13,654 nt of DNA, taken from assembly GCA_020854015.1 (NCBI GenBank), contig JADZGG010000276.1:1-13654 (forward strand), given 5' to 3'. Below the pieces are notes generated by a model. It saw only the letters and a list, made by a program, of their open reading frames with translations, did no database searches and was not told the origin of the DNA. The position numbers and the translations under genes are program-made. How positions within the stretch are numbered: the first letter of the stretch is position 1; the number at the start of each line of letters is the position of its first letter. Positions 1-5,758 of this stretch are shown piece by piece. The stretch comes from Flavobacteriales bacterium (lineage in GTDB: Bacteria; Bacteroidota; Bacteroidia; Flavobacteriales_F; PHOS-HE28).

Positions 1-1
1 G

Positions 2-223
2 CATTGCCTGGTCTGCGATGCGCGTGGCCTGAGCCTGGACCCCGCCGAGTTCGAGATCGATGAGTTCCACCGCTTCGAGGGCAACAGCGATCCGGAGGAC
101 CAGAGCATCGTGTACGCGATCAGCTCACATGACCACGGGATCAAGGGCATCCTGGTGAACGCGTATGGTCCGGATGCTTCGGCCATGAATCAGGAACTGG
201 TGCGCAAGCTGGCCACGCACTGA
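2..223 (+). CDS. Small conserved Bacteroidota protein, C-terminal part (5' end outside window)
   Basis: The frame is open from the window edge and encodes 73 residues ending in TGA at 221-223. The visible part starts HCLVCDARGLSLDPAEFEID, continues with a RFEG...DPEDQSIVYAISS segment and ends NQELVRKLATH. From memory this matches a roughly 100-residue cytoplasmic protein widespread in Bacteroidota that databases often label 'phosphoribosylpyrophosphate synthetase'. It is far too short to hold a PRPP synthetase fold, so that label should not be taken as function. The Cys-x-x-Cys near the start of the visible part is the only motif suggesting metal or redox chemistry. The N-terminal 20-30 residues are missing. 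No terminator follows; only a 6-bp hairpin (252-270) lies before the next gene, so co-transcription is possible. Coding status is confident; function is unknown. Confidence 0.75.
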   Translation, partial: HCLVCDARGLSLDPAEFEIDEFHRFEGNSDPEDQSIVYAISSHDHGIKGILVNAYGPDASAMNQELVRKLATH

Positions 224-251
224 AGGCCTCATCCGTTGCGTTGATGCATCA

Positions 252-270
252 CGGGGTCACCTGAACCCCG
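252..270. repeat. Short inverted repeat between two genes
   Basis: CGGGGT at 252-257 is exactly complementary to ACCCCG at 265-270 with a 7-nt loop. It ends 4 nt before the next start codon. There is no T-tract, so it is unlikely to be an intrinsic terminator. It could affect translation of the downstream gene or be chance in GC-rich DNA. Confidence 0.3.
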
Positions 271-274
271 ACCC

Positions 275-820
275 ATGCTCCGCTTCCGCAGCCGCTCGTT
301 CGCAGCGGTGTTCGTTCTCCCCCTCCCGCTTCTAGCAACACTTCAACAGGAGCCGATCACCTTGGCCGATGTGGCGGATCCGTTGTTGCATGCGGAGATC
401 GCGCAGCTGGGCCTGTACCCGGAGATCGAAGGCGGCTTCAGCGATGCCGTTTTGCTTGATGTGCCGCTCCGCTCCTGCTCTCCACTTCACGCTGAACTCG
501 GCAGCGATGGGGTTTCGGTCCGCTTCACCGCCAGCATCAAGGCCTCGCACCCGGAGCTGGTGACCTTTCAAGTGATCCAGGATGACTCGATGCTCGTGAT
601 CCCGAGGGATGCTTACGCAGGCCTTGCGGATCCGCAGTTCTGTGGCTTTGATGAAGGGCTCCAGTTGATCCTGCCTTACTGCAGTGCTTCGCGCTCTGCC
701 GATGGCTTTCGCACCTACGTGCACCTGCAACTGGGCGAAGGCCGGCGAACTCGGTTGGTGACCTGGGTCTTCGACGATGGTCGCTACCTCTTTCGCTTGG
801 AGGAGAACGCCGTTCTATAG
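275..820 (+). CDS. Hypothetical exported protein, 181 aa
   Basis: I do not recognise the family. The N-terminus (MLRFRSRSF, then AAVFVLPLPLLATL) has the basic-then-hydrophobic profile of a Sec signal peptide, with cleavage likely near residues 22-26, so the product is probably periplasmic or outer-membrane associated. The mature part looks like a small beta-rich domain with three cysteines (about residues 68, 123 and 135) that could form a disulfide outside the cytoplasm. It ends with a strand-like VTWVFDDGRYLFRLEE segment. The ATG at 275 gives the best signal peptide. No -7 element or Shine-Dalgarno is seen upstream, and the gene lies 51 nt after the previous one, which suggests read-through transcription. 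A competing 132-codon frame on the opposite strand (332-730) lacks coding character. Existence is moderately sure; function is unknown. Confidence 0.6.
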   Translation: MLRFRSRSFAAVFVLPLPLLATLQQEPITLADVADPLLHAEIAQLGLYPEIEGGFSDAVLLDVPLRSCSPLHAELGSDGVSVRFTASIKASHPELVTFQVIQDDSMLVIPRDAYAGLADPQFCGFDEGLQLILPYCSASRSADGFRTYVHLQLGEGRRTRLVTWVFDDGRYLFRLEENAVL

Positions 821-839
821 CCGCTCTCCCGGATTAGAC

Positions 840-848
840 TACATTTGC
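840..848 (+). promoter_or_regulatory. Bacteroidota -7 promoter element for the DEAD-box helicase
   Basis: TACATTTGC matches the Bacteroidota primary-sigma -7 consensus TAnnTTTG followed by C. It begins 19 nt after the preceding stop codon and about 216 nt before the helicase start, implying a long 5' leader. No clear -33 TTG is visible at the usual spacing. Confidence 0.6.
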
Positions 849-1063
849 GCCGTCCCGAAAGGATCGGGACATGCCCCGAGCGCCCAGCTCTTGCCGCGGA
901 CCACGGTCCAAAGGCTCCCCAGATGTCCAGGCGCGATCCACCAGCGGATCATTGCACGCCGGACCCGATACAAAGGGGCAACCAACAGACACTTGAAAAA
1001 GTGTGTCCAGGTTCAATGGCCTGAACACGCCAAACACATCCCTACGCCGGGGCTAAGGCGCGC
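849..1063 (+). promoter_or_regulatory. Long structured 5' leader of the helicase gene
   Basis: This 215-nt stretch between the -7 element and the helicase start holds several hairpins. The first is a perfect 7-bp stem, GTCCCGA/TCGGGAC, with an AAGGA loop at 852-870. The second is a 6-bp stem, ACACTT/AAGTGT, with a GAAA tetraloop at 989-1004. The third is a weaker 5-bp stem, GTTCA/TGAAC, at 1011-1026. A short frame begins with ATG at 871, directly after the first hairpin, and ends with TGA at 994-996 inside the second. It would encode 41 Ser/Pro/Gly/Arg-rich residues, but its codon use does not look like the neighbouring genes. Long leaders that control translation or mRNA stability are known for cold-inducible DEAD-box helicase genes in other bacteria; extending that role to this leader is inference. 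Confidence 0.45.
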
Positions 1064-2677
1064 ATGCATATGGAACGTACCACGTTCAACGACCTGGGGC
1101 GCATCGAGCCCATTCTAAAAGCCCTCAACGAAGAAGGCTACACACACCCCACCCCCATCCAGGCGCAGGCCATTCCGCACCTGACCAAGGGCCGCGACCT
1201 GCTCGGTTGCGCACAGACAGGCACCGGCAAGACAGCCGCCTTCGCCATTCCCATCCTGCAGGAGCTGCACGAGCGCGGCGACCAAGGCCAGAAGCGCCTG
1301 ATCAAGACGCTGATCCTTACCCCCACGCGCGAACTGGCCATCCAGATCGGTGAAAGCTTCACGGCTTATGGCCGTCACCTGAAGATCAAGCACACAGTGA
1401 TCTTCGGTGGTGTAGGCCAACGCCCCCAGACCGATGCGTTGACACGTGGTGTTGACATCGTGGTGGCCACCCCCGGTCGCCTGCTCGACCTGATCGGACA
1501 GGGTTTCGTTGACCTCAAGCACCTGGAGATCTTCGTGCTGGACGAGGCTGACCGTATGCTTGACATGGGCTTCATCCACGACGTGAAGAAGATCATCGCG
1601 CGCATTCCGAACAAGCGTCAGACGCTGTTCTTCAGCGCCACCATGCCCCCCGAGATCGCCAAGCTTGCGAACAGTATCCTCACGGATCCCATCAAAGTGG
1701 AAGTGGCTCCGGTGAGCAGTACCGCGGAGACCATCGACCAGCACATGTACTTCGTGGACCGCACTGACAAGAACAAGTTGCTCGTGCACTTGCTTCAGGG
1801 CGACGCCATCCGCGAGGCCCTTGTGTTCACACGCACCAAGCACGGCGCGAACAAGGTTGTGAAAGTGCTGGAGCAGGCCGGCATCGGCGCCGAAGCCATC
1901 CACGGCAACAAGAGCCAGACAGCCCGACAGAACGCGCTGAAGAACTTCAAGGAAGGCAAGATCCGCGCGCTCGTCGCCACCGACATCGCTGCCCGTGGCA
2001 TCGACATCGACGGCCTCACGCACGTGATCAACTACGACATCCCGAACATCCCCGAGACCTACGTGCACCGCATCGGTCGTACCGGTCGCGCCGGCGCTTC
2101 GGGCCGTGCCCTGAGTTTCTGCGATCACGAGGAAAAATCCTTCCTGCGCGACATCACCCGCTTGATCAAGCGGGAGATCCCCGTGGTGGCCGAGCATCCG
2201 TTCTTGATGGTCGGTGGACCCAAGCGTCCTGAGCCCGAAGTGCGCGAGCCTCGCCAGCCCCGCGGCCCCGGCCGTGGTCAACGCCCCGGTCAAGGTCAGG
2301 GCCAGCGCGGTCCCCGCGACGGTCAGCGCAATGACCGTTCACGCGCTCCGCAGCAACGCCGTGAAGGTGGTCCTGGACGTGATGATCGTCGTCCGCAAGG
2401 CCAACGTGAAGCCCGCCCGCAAGGCGACCGTCACCCCCGCAGCGGTGGCCGTCCCGATCAGCGTGGCCCACGTCCTCAGCAGCAACAGCAACGTCCCCGC
2501 CCTGAGCGAAGCGACCGTCCGCAGCACGAAGGCGAGCGCCAGCATTCCGCAGCCAAGCCGGACTATGCTGCACTGACGAAGGAGCTTTTCGGCGAAGAGA
2601 ACGGCAGCAGCGCGAAGAAGCAGGAGGAGCAGAAGCCCAAGCGTTCCGGTCTGGGCCGCTTGTTCCGTCGTTCCTGA
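1064..2677 (+). CDS. DEAD-box ATP-dependent RNA helicase (RhlE-like) with basic disordered tail
   Basis: This cytoplasmic enzyme unwinds RNA duplexes using ATP, with likely roles in ribosome assembly, mRNA turnover or cold growth. All core motifs are present: Q motif (GYTHPTPIQ, about 25-33), motif I AQTGTGKT (50-57), Ia PTREL (87-91), Ib TPGR (136-139), II DEAD (160-163), III SAT (191-193), IV LVFTRT (253-258), V ATDIAARGID (305-314) and VI HRIGRTGR (335-342). The core ends near residue 385. The remaining 150 residues are rich in Arg, Gln, Gly and Pro, include a run of five Gln, and end in a short predicted helix (DYAALTKELFGEE) and a basic GLGRLFRRS terminus. Such tails in RhlE/CsdA-type helicases bind RNA nonspecifically. 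ATG at 1064 and ATG at 1070 are both possible starts. It appears monocistronic behind a long leader. The family call is secure; the exact RNA substrate is not known. Confidence 0.95.
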   Translation: MHMERTTFNDLGRIEPILKALNEEGYTHPTPIQAQAIPHLTKGRDLLGCAQTGTGKTAAFAIPILQELHERGDQGQKRLIKTLILTPTRELAIQIGESFTAYGRHLKIKHTVIFGGVGQRPQTDALTRGVDIVVATPGRLLDLIGQGFVDLKHLEIFVLDEADRMLDMGFIHDVKKIIARIPNKRQTLFFSATMPPEIAKLANSILTDPIKVEVAPVSSTAETIDQHMYFVDRTDKNKLLVHLLQGDAIREALVFTRTKHGANKVVKVLEQAGIGAEAIHGNKSQTARQNALKNFKEGKIRALVATDIAARGIDIDGLTHVINYDIPNIPETYVHRIGRTGRAGASGRALSFCDHEEKSFLRDITRLIKREIPVVAEHPFLMVGGPKRPEPEVREPRQPRGPGRGQRPGQGQGQRGPRDGQRNDRSRAPQQRREGGPGRDDRRPQGQREARPQGDRHPRSGGRPDQRGPRPQQQQQRPRPERSDRPQHEGERQHSAAKPDYAALTKELFGEENGSSAKKQEEQKPKRSGLGRLFRRS

Positions 2678-2706
2678 TCGACCATCCGTAAGGCGCGGAG
2701 CAGGTG

Positions 2707-2715
2707 CATCTTTGC
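2707..2715 (+). promoter_or_regulatory. Probable -7 element immediately upstream of the PhoD-like gene
   Basis: CATCTTTGC differs from the consensus TATCTTTGC only in its first base. It ends 3 nt before the ATG at 2719, so transcription from it would give a leaderless or nearly leaderless mRNA. Confidence 0.4.
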
Positions 2716-2718
2716 ATC

Positions 2719-4029
2719 ATGCTCCGCGCCTTTCTCGTTACCTGCACCTTCAGCGCCCTTACAGCGCACGCCCAATCGCCCATCATCGGTCCCATGCCGG
2801 GGCACGTTGACATGCTGGGCGCCACCATCTGGCTGCAATGCACCGGGCAGTGCAATGCTCAGCTCGAATACTGGGTGAAAGAGAAACCGGACAGCCTGTT
2901 GCGTTCGGAAACCATCACGAGCGAAGTGGCCAAGACGCATGCGATGGAGTTCACGCTTGATCACGTGGTGCCTGGCAGATCATATGGCTATCGTGTTCTG
3001 GTGGACGGCAAGACCGTGGATGTGGGCGAACCGCTCTGGTTCCACACACAACCGCTGTGGAAGTACCGCACGGATCCGCCCGAGTTCACTGTGGCCGCGG
3101 GGAGCTGCACCTATGTGAACGAACCCGCCTACGATCGGCCCGGAACGCCTTACGGCGGTGGCTACGGCATCTTCAACAGCATCGCCGCCGCCAAGCCGGA
3201 CCTGATGATCTGGCTGGGAGACAACACCTACTTGCGCGAGCCCGATTGGGGCAGTTGGCCCGGCTACCTGCACCGCTATACCCACACCCGCTCCTTGCCC
3301 GAGCTGCAGCATCTGCTCCGGTCCACGCAGCACTACGCCATCTGGGACGACCATGACTTCGGACCGAACGATTGCGACGGCAGCTTCATCGGCGCGGACA
3401 TGAGCCACAAGGCCTTCGACCTGTTCTGGGCGAACCCCACGCATGGCCTCCCAGGTGTTGGCGGCAACGGCACCTCCTTCAGCTACGCGGATGTCGACTT
3501 CTTCCTGCTGGATGACCGAAGTTTCCGCGTGCCGCCGGATGTGGTGACGGCGAAACCCACGCTGCTCGGCCAACTGCAGATCGACCGCTTGATCCAGATG
3601 CTGAAGTACAGCGATGCTTCGTTCAAGATCGTGGCTTTGGGCGGTCAGTTCCTGAACACAGAGGCTGTTTACGAGACATACGCGACCTATGCTGAAGAGC
3701 GTCAGCAGTTGATCGACAGGATCGAAATGGAAGGGATAACCGGCGTGATCTTCCTTACTGGTGACCGGCACCATAGCGATCTAAGCAAGTTGGAATTGAA
3801 GGATGGTAATGTGCTGTATGACCTGACCGTGTCGCCGCTCACTTCAGGTGTGCACGCGAAGAAGGAGGACAACACACTGGCAATACCAGGGAGCTATGTG
3901 GAGCAACGGAACTTCGCCACATTGACCTTCACGGGACCTCGGAAGGCCAGAACCATGGTTATGGTGATCCATGACCAGGAAGGGAAAGTGCTATGGGAGC
4001 GCATCATCGCCGCTCCCAAGAAACCCTAG
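2719..4029 (+). CDS. PhoD-like (alkaline phosphatase D family) metallophosphatase, exported
   Basis: Predicted calcineurin-type metal-dependent phosphatase or phosphodiesterase, 436 aa, acting in the periplasm or on the surface. Residues 1-19 (MLRAFLVTCTFSALTAHAQ) form a Sec signal peptide. A fibronectin-like N-terminal domain of the PhoD kind occupies about 22-112. Metal-binding motifs of the catalytic domain follow in order: GSC (128-130), WLGDNTY (165-171, where many relatives have GDQIY), WDDHDFGPND (209-218) and TGDRHHSD (347-354). A frame extension to GTG at 2704 exists, but the ATG at 2719 places the signal peptide correctly at the N-terminus. The stop lies 2 nt from the stop of the opposing MarR gene, with no terminator between. 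Members of this family can be phosphodiesterases, phospholipase D-like enzymes or phosphatases, so the substrate is open. The family call is strong. Confidence 0.88.
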   Translation: MLRAFLVTCTFSALTAHAQSPIIGPMPGHVDMLGATIWLQCTGQCNAQLEYWVKEKPDSLLRSETITSEVAKTHAMEFTLDHVVPGRSYGYRVLVDGKTVDVGEPLWFHTQPLWKYRTDPPEFTVAAGSCTYVNEPAYDRPGTPYGGGYGIFNSIAAAKPDLMIWLGDNTYLREPDWGSWPGYLHRYTHTRSLPELQHLLRSTQHYAIWDDHDFGPNDCDGSFIGADMSHKAFDLFWANPTHGLPGVGGNGTSFSYADVDFFLLDDRSFRVPPDVVTAKPTLLGQLQIDRLIQMLKYSDASFKIVALGGQFLNTEAVYETYATYAEERQQLIDRIEMEGITGVIFLTGDRHHSDLSKLELKDGNVLYDLTVSPLTSGVHAKKEDNTLAIPGSYVEQRNFATLTFTGPRKARTMVMVIHDQEGKVLWERIIAAPKKP

Positions 4030-4031
4030 GA

Positions 4032-4484
4032 TCATCCGCGCAACGCATCGAGCGCCGCGTTCACCGCGCGAGCGTCCTTATCGCTCAGACGACCGTGAGC
4101 CTGGTCCCAATGGCTCTTCATCTGTTTGTCGAGAACCTGCAACATGTCCATGCCTTTGGGCGTGATGCGTATGTACACCACGCGCCGATCGGACTCGCAG
4201 CGCTCACGCTCCACCAGCCCCTTCGTTAGCAACTTGTCAGTCAGACGAGTGGCATTGGGAGCGCGGTCGATCATGCGCTCCTTCACGCTGTGCATGTTCA
4301 TCTTCTCCCCCTTCGCTCCCCTTAGGATCCGTAGGATGTTGTACTGCTGCATGCTGAGCCCGAACGGTGCCAACAACGCTGTATGATGCGTACGCAACCA
4401 GTTGGACGTGAAAAGGATGTTCAGGATCGCTTTCTGTTGCTCGCTTTCAAAGCGACTGACGAGTTCTTCTCCGATGCTTGGCAC
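4032..4484 (-). CDS. MarR-family winged-helix transcriptional regulator
   Basis: This 150-aa protein has the length and layout of MarR regulators: an N-terminal dimerisation helix (about 8-38), a helix-turn-helix region around SMQQYNILRIL...NMHSVKERMIDRAPNATRLTDKL (44-85), a wing (GLVERERCESDRRVVYIRIT, 89-108) and a C-terminal dimerisation helix. MarR proteins are dimers that usually repress a divergent gene and are released by small phenolic or oxidant ligands. The start is GTG at 4484: an in-frame TAA lies four codons upstream and no ATG lies between. A -7-like TAATTTCGG (4488-4496) ends 3 nt before this GTG, suggesting a leaderless mRNA. The divergent lipoprotein-methyltransferase gene shares the 92-bp upstream region and is the natural candidate target together with autoregulation. 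That target is inference. Confidence 0.9.
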   Translation of the reverse strand: MPSIGEELVSRFESEQQKAILNILFTSNWLRTHHTALLAPFGLSMQQYNILRILRGAKGEKMNMHSVKERMIDRAPNATRLTDKLLTKGLVERERCESDRRVVYIRITPKGMDMLQVLDKQMKSHWDQAHGRLSDKDARAVNAALDALRG

Positions 4485-4487
4485 GCG

Positions 4488-4496
4488 CCGAAATTA
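4488..4496 (-). promoter_or_regulatory. Probable -7 element for the MarR gene (TTCG variant)
   Basis: On the minus strand this reads TAATTTCGG, like the consensus but with TTCG in place of TTTG, the same variant seen upstream of the OmpA gene and tRNA-Gly here. It lies 3 nt before the GTG start. Confidence 0.35.
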
Positions 4497-4553
4497 GATA
4501 ACCAACTGTTCACCATGGAAACAAATACACATGACAACCGCAGAATGAAGATC

Positions 4554-4562
4554 TATTTTTGG
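4554..4562 (+). promoter_or_regulatory. -7 promoter element for the lipoprotein methyltransferase
   Basis: TATTTTTGG is an exact TAnnTTTG match ending 14 nt before the ATG at 4577. It lies in the 92-bp region shared with the divergent MarR gene, where MarR binding could block both promoters. No obvious long palindrome is visible between them. Confidence 0.55.
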
Positions 4563-4576
4563 TGCGAACCTCACTC

Positions 4577-5233
4577 ATGAAGCCGAACGCCTCGCTCCTG
4601 TTCGCGATCTCCCTGATCGCCTTCGCATCCTGCAAACCTGGCGACGGACCCAAACCGGTGGATGGAGGACAACAGGTGAGCAAGCCTGCAATGCCTACAG
4701 CGGATTGGCGGATGGCCGATAGCGTGATCAAATTCATGGGAGATGTGGAAGGCCGTACGATAGCCGATCTTTTTGCTGGCGACGGTTACTACACGTTCGA
4801 ACTTCTGGACGCCGGCGCCCGAGTGATCGCGGTCGAAACGGACCCGGCACTGATCTCCGCTATTCAAGCGAAGGCCGCCGAGAAAGGCATTGGTCCCGAC
4901 CGTCTTCAGACACGATTGGTAACAGCGGGGGACCCAGGGGTCGGCTCCGGCGAGGTGGATCACGCTCTATGTACCACCGTCTACCTCAATATATCGGACC
5001 GCCAGAGTTTCTTCACCCGTGTGCACGCGTCATTGAAGCCTTCCGGCCAACTGGTGGTGGTGGATTTTCTACAGGAACAAACCCCCATGGGTCCACCGAT
5101 GGAATTGCGCGTGGCCATCGATCAGGTGATGGATGAACTGCAACCCTGTGGGTTCTCGGACATCATCTCCAACACGAAGAAGCTCCCGCACCGGTTCGTT
5201 ATTCAGGCCTTGGAACTGGGTCAGCCTGAATGA
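4577..5233 (+). CDS. Predicted lipoprotein with class I SAM-dependent methyltransferase fold
   Basis: This 218-aa protein begins MKPNASLLFAISLIAFASC, a type II signal peptide with the lipid-accepting Cys at residue 19. After a short Gly/Pro linker, a Rossmann methyltransferase domain follows. Motif I is DLFAGDGYYT (64-73), an acidic ribose-binding residue lies in VIAVETDP (83-90, Glu87), a motif IV-like segment is DHALCTTVYLNI (128-139), and a post-core strand is LKPSGQLVVVDF (153-164). The fold predicts transfer of a methyl group from S-adenosylmethionine, yet a lipoprotein would sit outside the cytoplasm where SAM is not normally available. Secreted 'predicted methyltransferase' proteins are known in databases without a clear role. 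The frame opens at TTG 4559, but the ATG at 4577 lies behind a -7 element and gives the clean signal peptide. It is divergent from MarR and convergent with the DUF983 gene (3-nt gap). Confidence 0.8.
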   Translation: MKPNASLLFAISLIAFASCKPGDGPKPVDGGQQVSKPAMPTADWRMADSVIKFMGDVEGRTIADLFAGDGYYTFELLDAGARVIAVETDPALISAIQAKAAEKGIGPDRLQTRLVTAGDPGVGSGEVDHALCTTVYLNISDRQSFFTRVHASLKPSGQLVVVDFLQEQTPMGPPMELRVAIDQVMDELQPCGFSDIISNTKKLPHRFVIQALELGQPE

Positions 5234-5236
5234 CGT

Positions 5237-5650
5237 TCACTGCCCTTTCGTGGCTGCGGCCATTTCCTCCTGCGTGCGTGCAACGCCACGGTAGCTGAAG
5301 AACAAGTTGGCCCAGGTGATCTTGGACAATGCGTAGAGCAAGGGTCCGGCCAGTAGAAGGCCAATGGTGATCGAAGCGAATTGGACCATCAGTGACGCAT
5401 TCGGTGTAAGCACGGCCATCGCAACGTACATGGTCACGCTCCACGCCACGGCCAGCGCATAAGCAACGTACATCGCACCGTAGTAGAATCCTGGCTCAAT
5501 GCTGTAACGGCGATGACACACTGCACATTCCTTGTGCAGATCACCTGCCTGTTTCAAGTCATATGGGTGCGAAACAAAGAACGCGCCTTCGTGACAGTAA
5601 GGACAGGTGAAATTCACGATGCTGTATAGGCGGGTCCGCTTCCATTCCAT
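5237..5650 (-). CDS. DUF983 family membrane protein with zinc-ribbon-like N-terminus
   Basis: This 137-aa protein matches DUF983, which is common in Bacteroidota and Alphaproteobacteria and has no firm function. The N-terminal part carries two CxxC pairs, CPYC (16-19) and CAVC (42-45), likely binding zinc on the cytoplasmic face. The family signature EPGFYYGAMYVAYAL (about 52-66) leads into transmembrane segment 1 (about 57-80), and segment 2 spans about 87-109 (MVQFASITIGLLLAGPLLYAL). The C-terminus is a short polar tail. ATG at 5650 is the first possible start and lies 3 nt after a -7-like CAACTTTGC. The stop is 3 nt from the stop of the convergent methyltransferase gene, without a terminator. 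The family call is strong; role unknown. Confidence 0.9.
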   Translation of the reverse strand: MEWKRTRLYSIVNFTCPYCHEGAFFVSHPYDLKQAGDLHKECAVCHRRYSIEPGFYYGAMYVAYALAVAWSVTMYVAMAVLTPNASLMVQFASITIGLLLAGPLLYALSKITWANLFFSYRGVARTQEEMAAATKGQ

Positions 5651-5653
5651 TGT

Positions 5654-5662
5654 GCAAAGTTG
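5654..5662 (-). promoter_or_regulatory. Probable -7 element for the DUF983 gene
   Basis: On the minus strand this reads CAACTTTGC, one base off TAnnTTTGC, and ends 3 nt before the ATG, the same geometry as in front of the PhoD-like gene. Confidence 0.35.
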
Positions 5663-5715
5663 GCCCTGCCCCTTCTTTGGTAGCGGTGACCGAGGTCACA
5701 TGGCTTGGAAATGAA

Positions 5716-5737
5716 AGAGGGGCCCGAAGGCCCCTCT
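5716..5737 (-). terminator. Intrinsic terminator of the OmpA-family gene
   Basis: A perfect 9-bp stem (AGAGGGGCC/GGCCCCTCT) closes a 4-nt loop. Read on the minus strand the loop is TTCG, a very stable UUCG tetraloop, and the stem is followed by TTCATTT. It begins 21 nt after the OmpA-family stop. The plus-strand downstream side lacks a T-run, so it acts on the minus strand. Confidence 0.8.
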
Positions 5738-5758
5738 CACACGTAAACTCAAAGAGGA

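Noticed and set aside
777..1118. Plus-strand frame of 113 codons overlapping the helicase leader
   Set aside because: It spans the helicase promoter, both hairpins and the helicase start, and its product is of random composition.
1115..2293. A 392-codon open frame on the minus strand across the helicase
   Set aside because: It is a shadow of the helicase gene, caused by GC-rich codon structure. Its product has no motifs and the plus-strand frame has all DEAD-box motifs.
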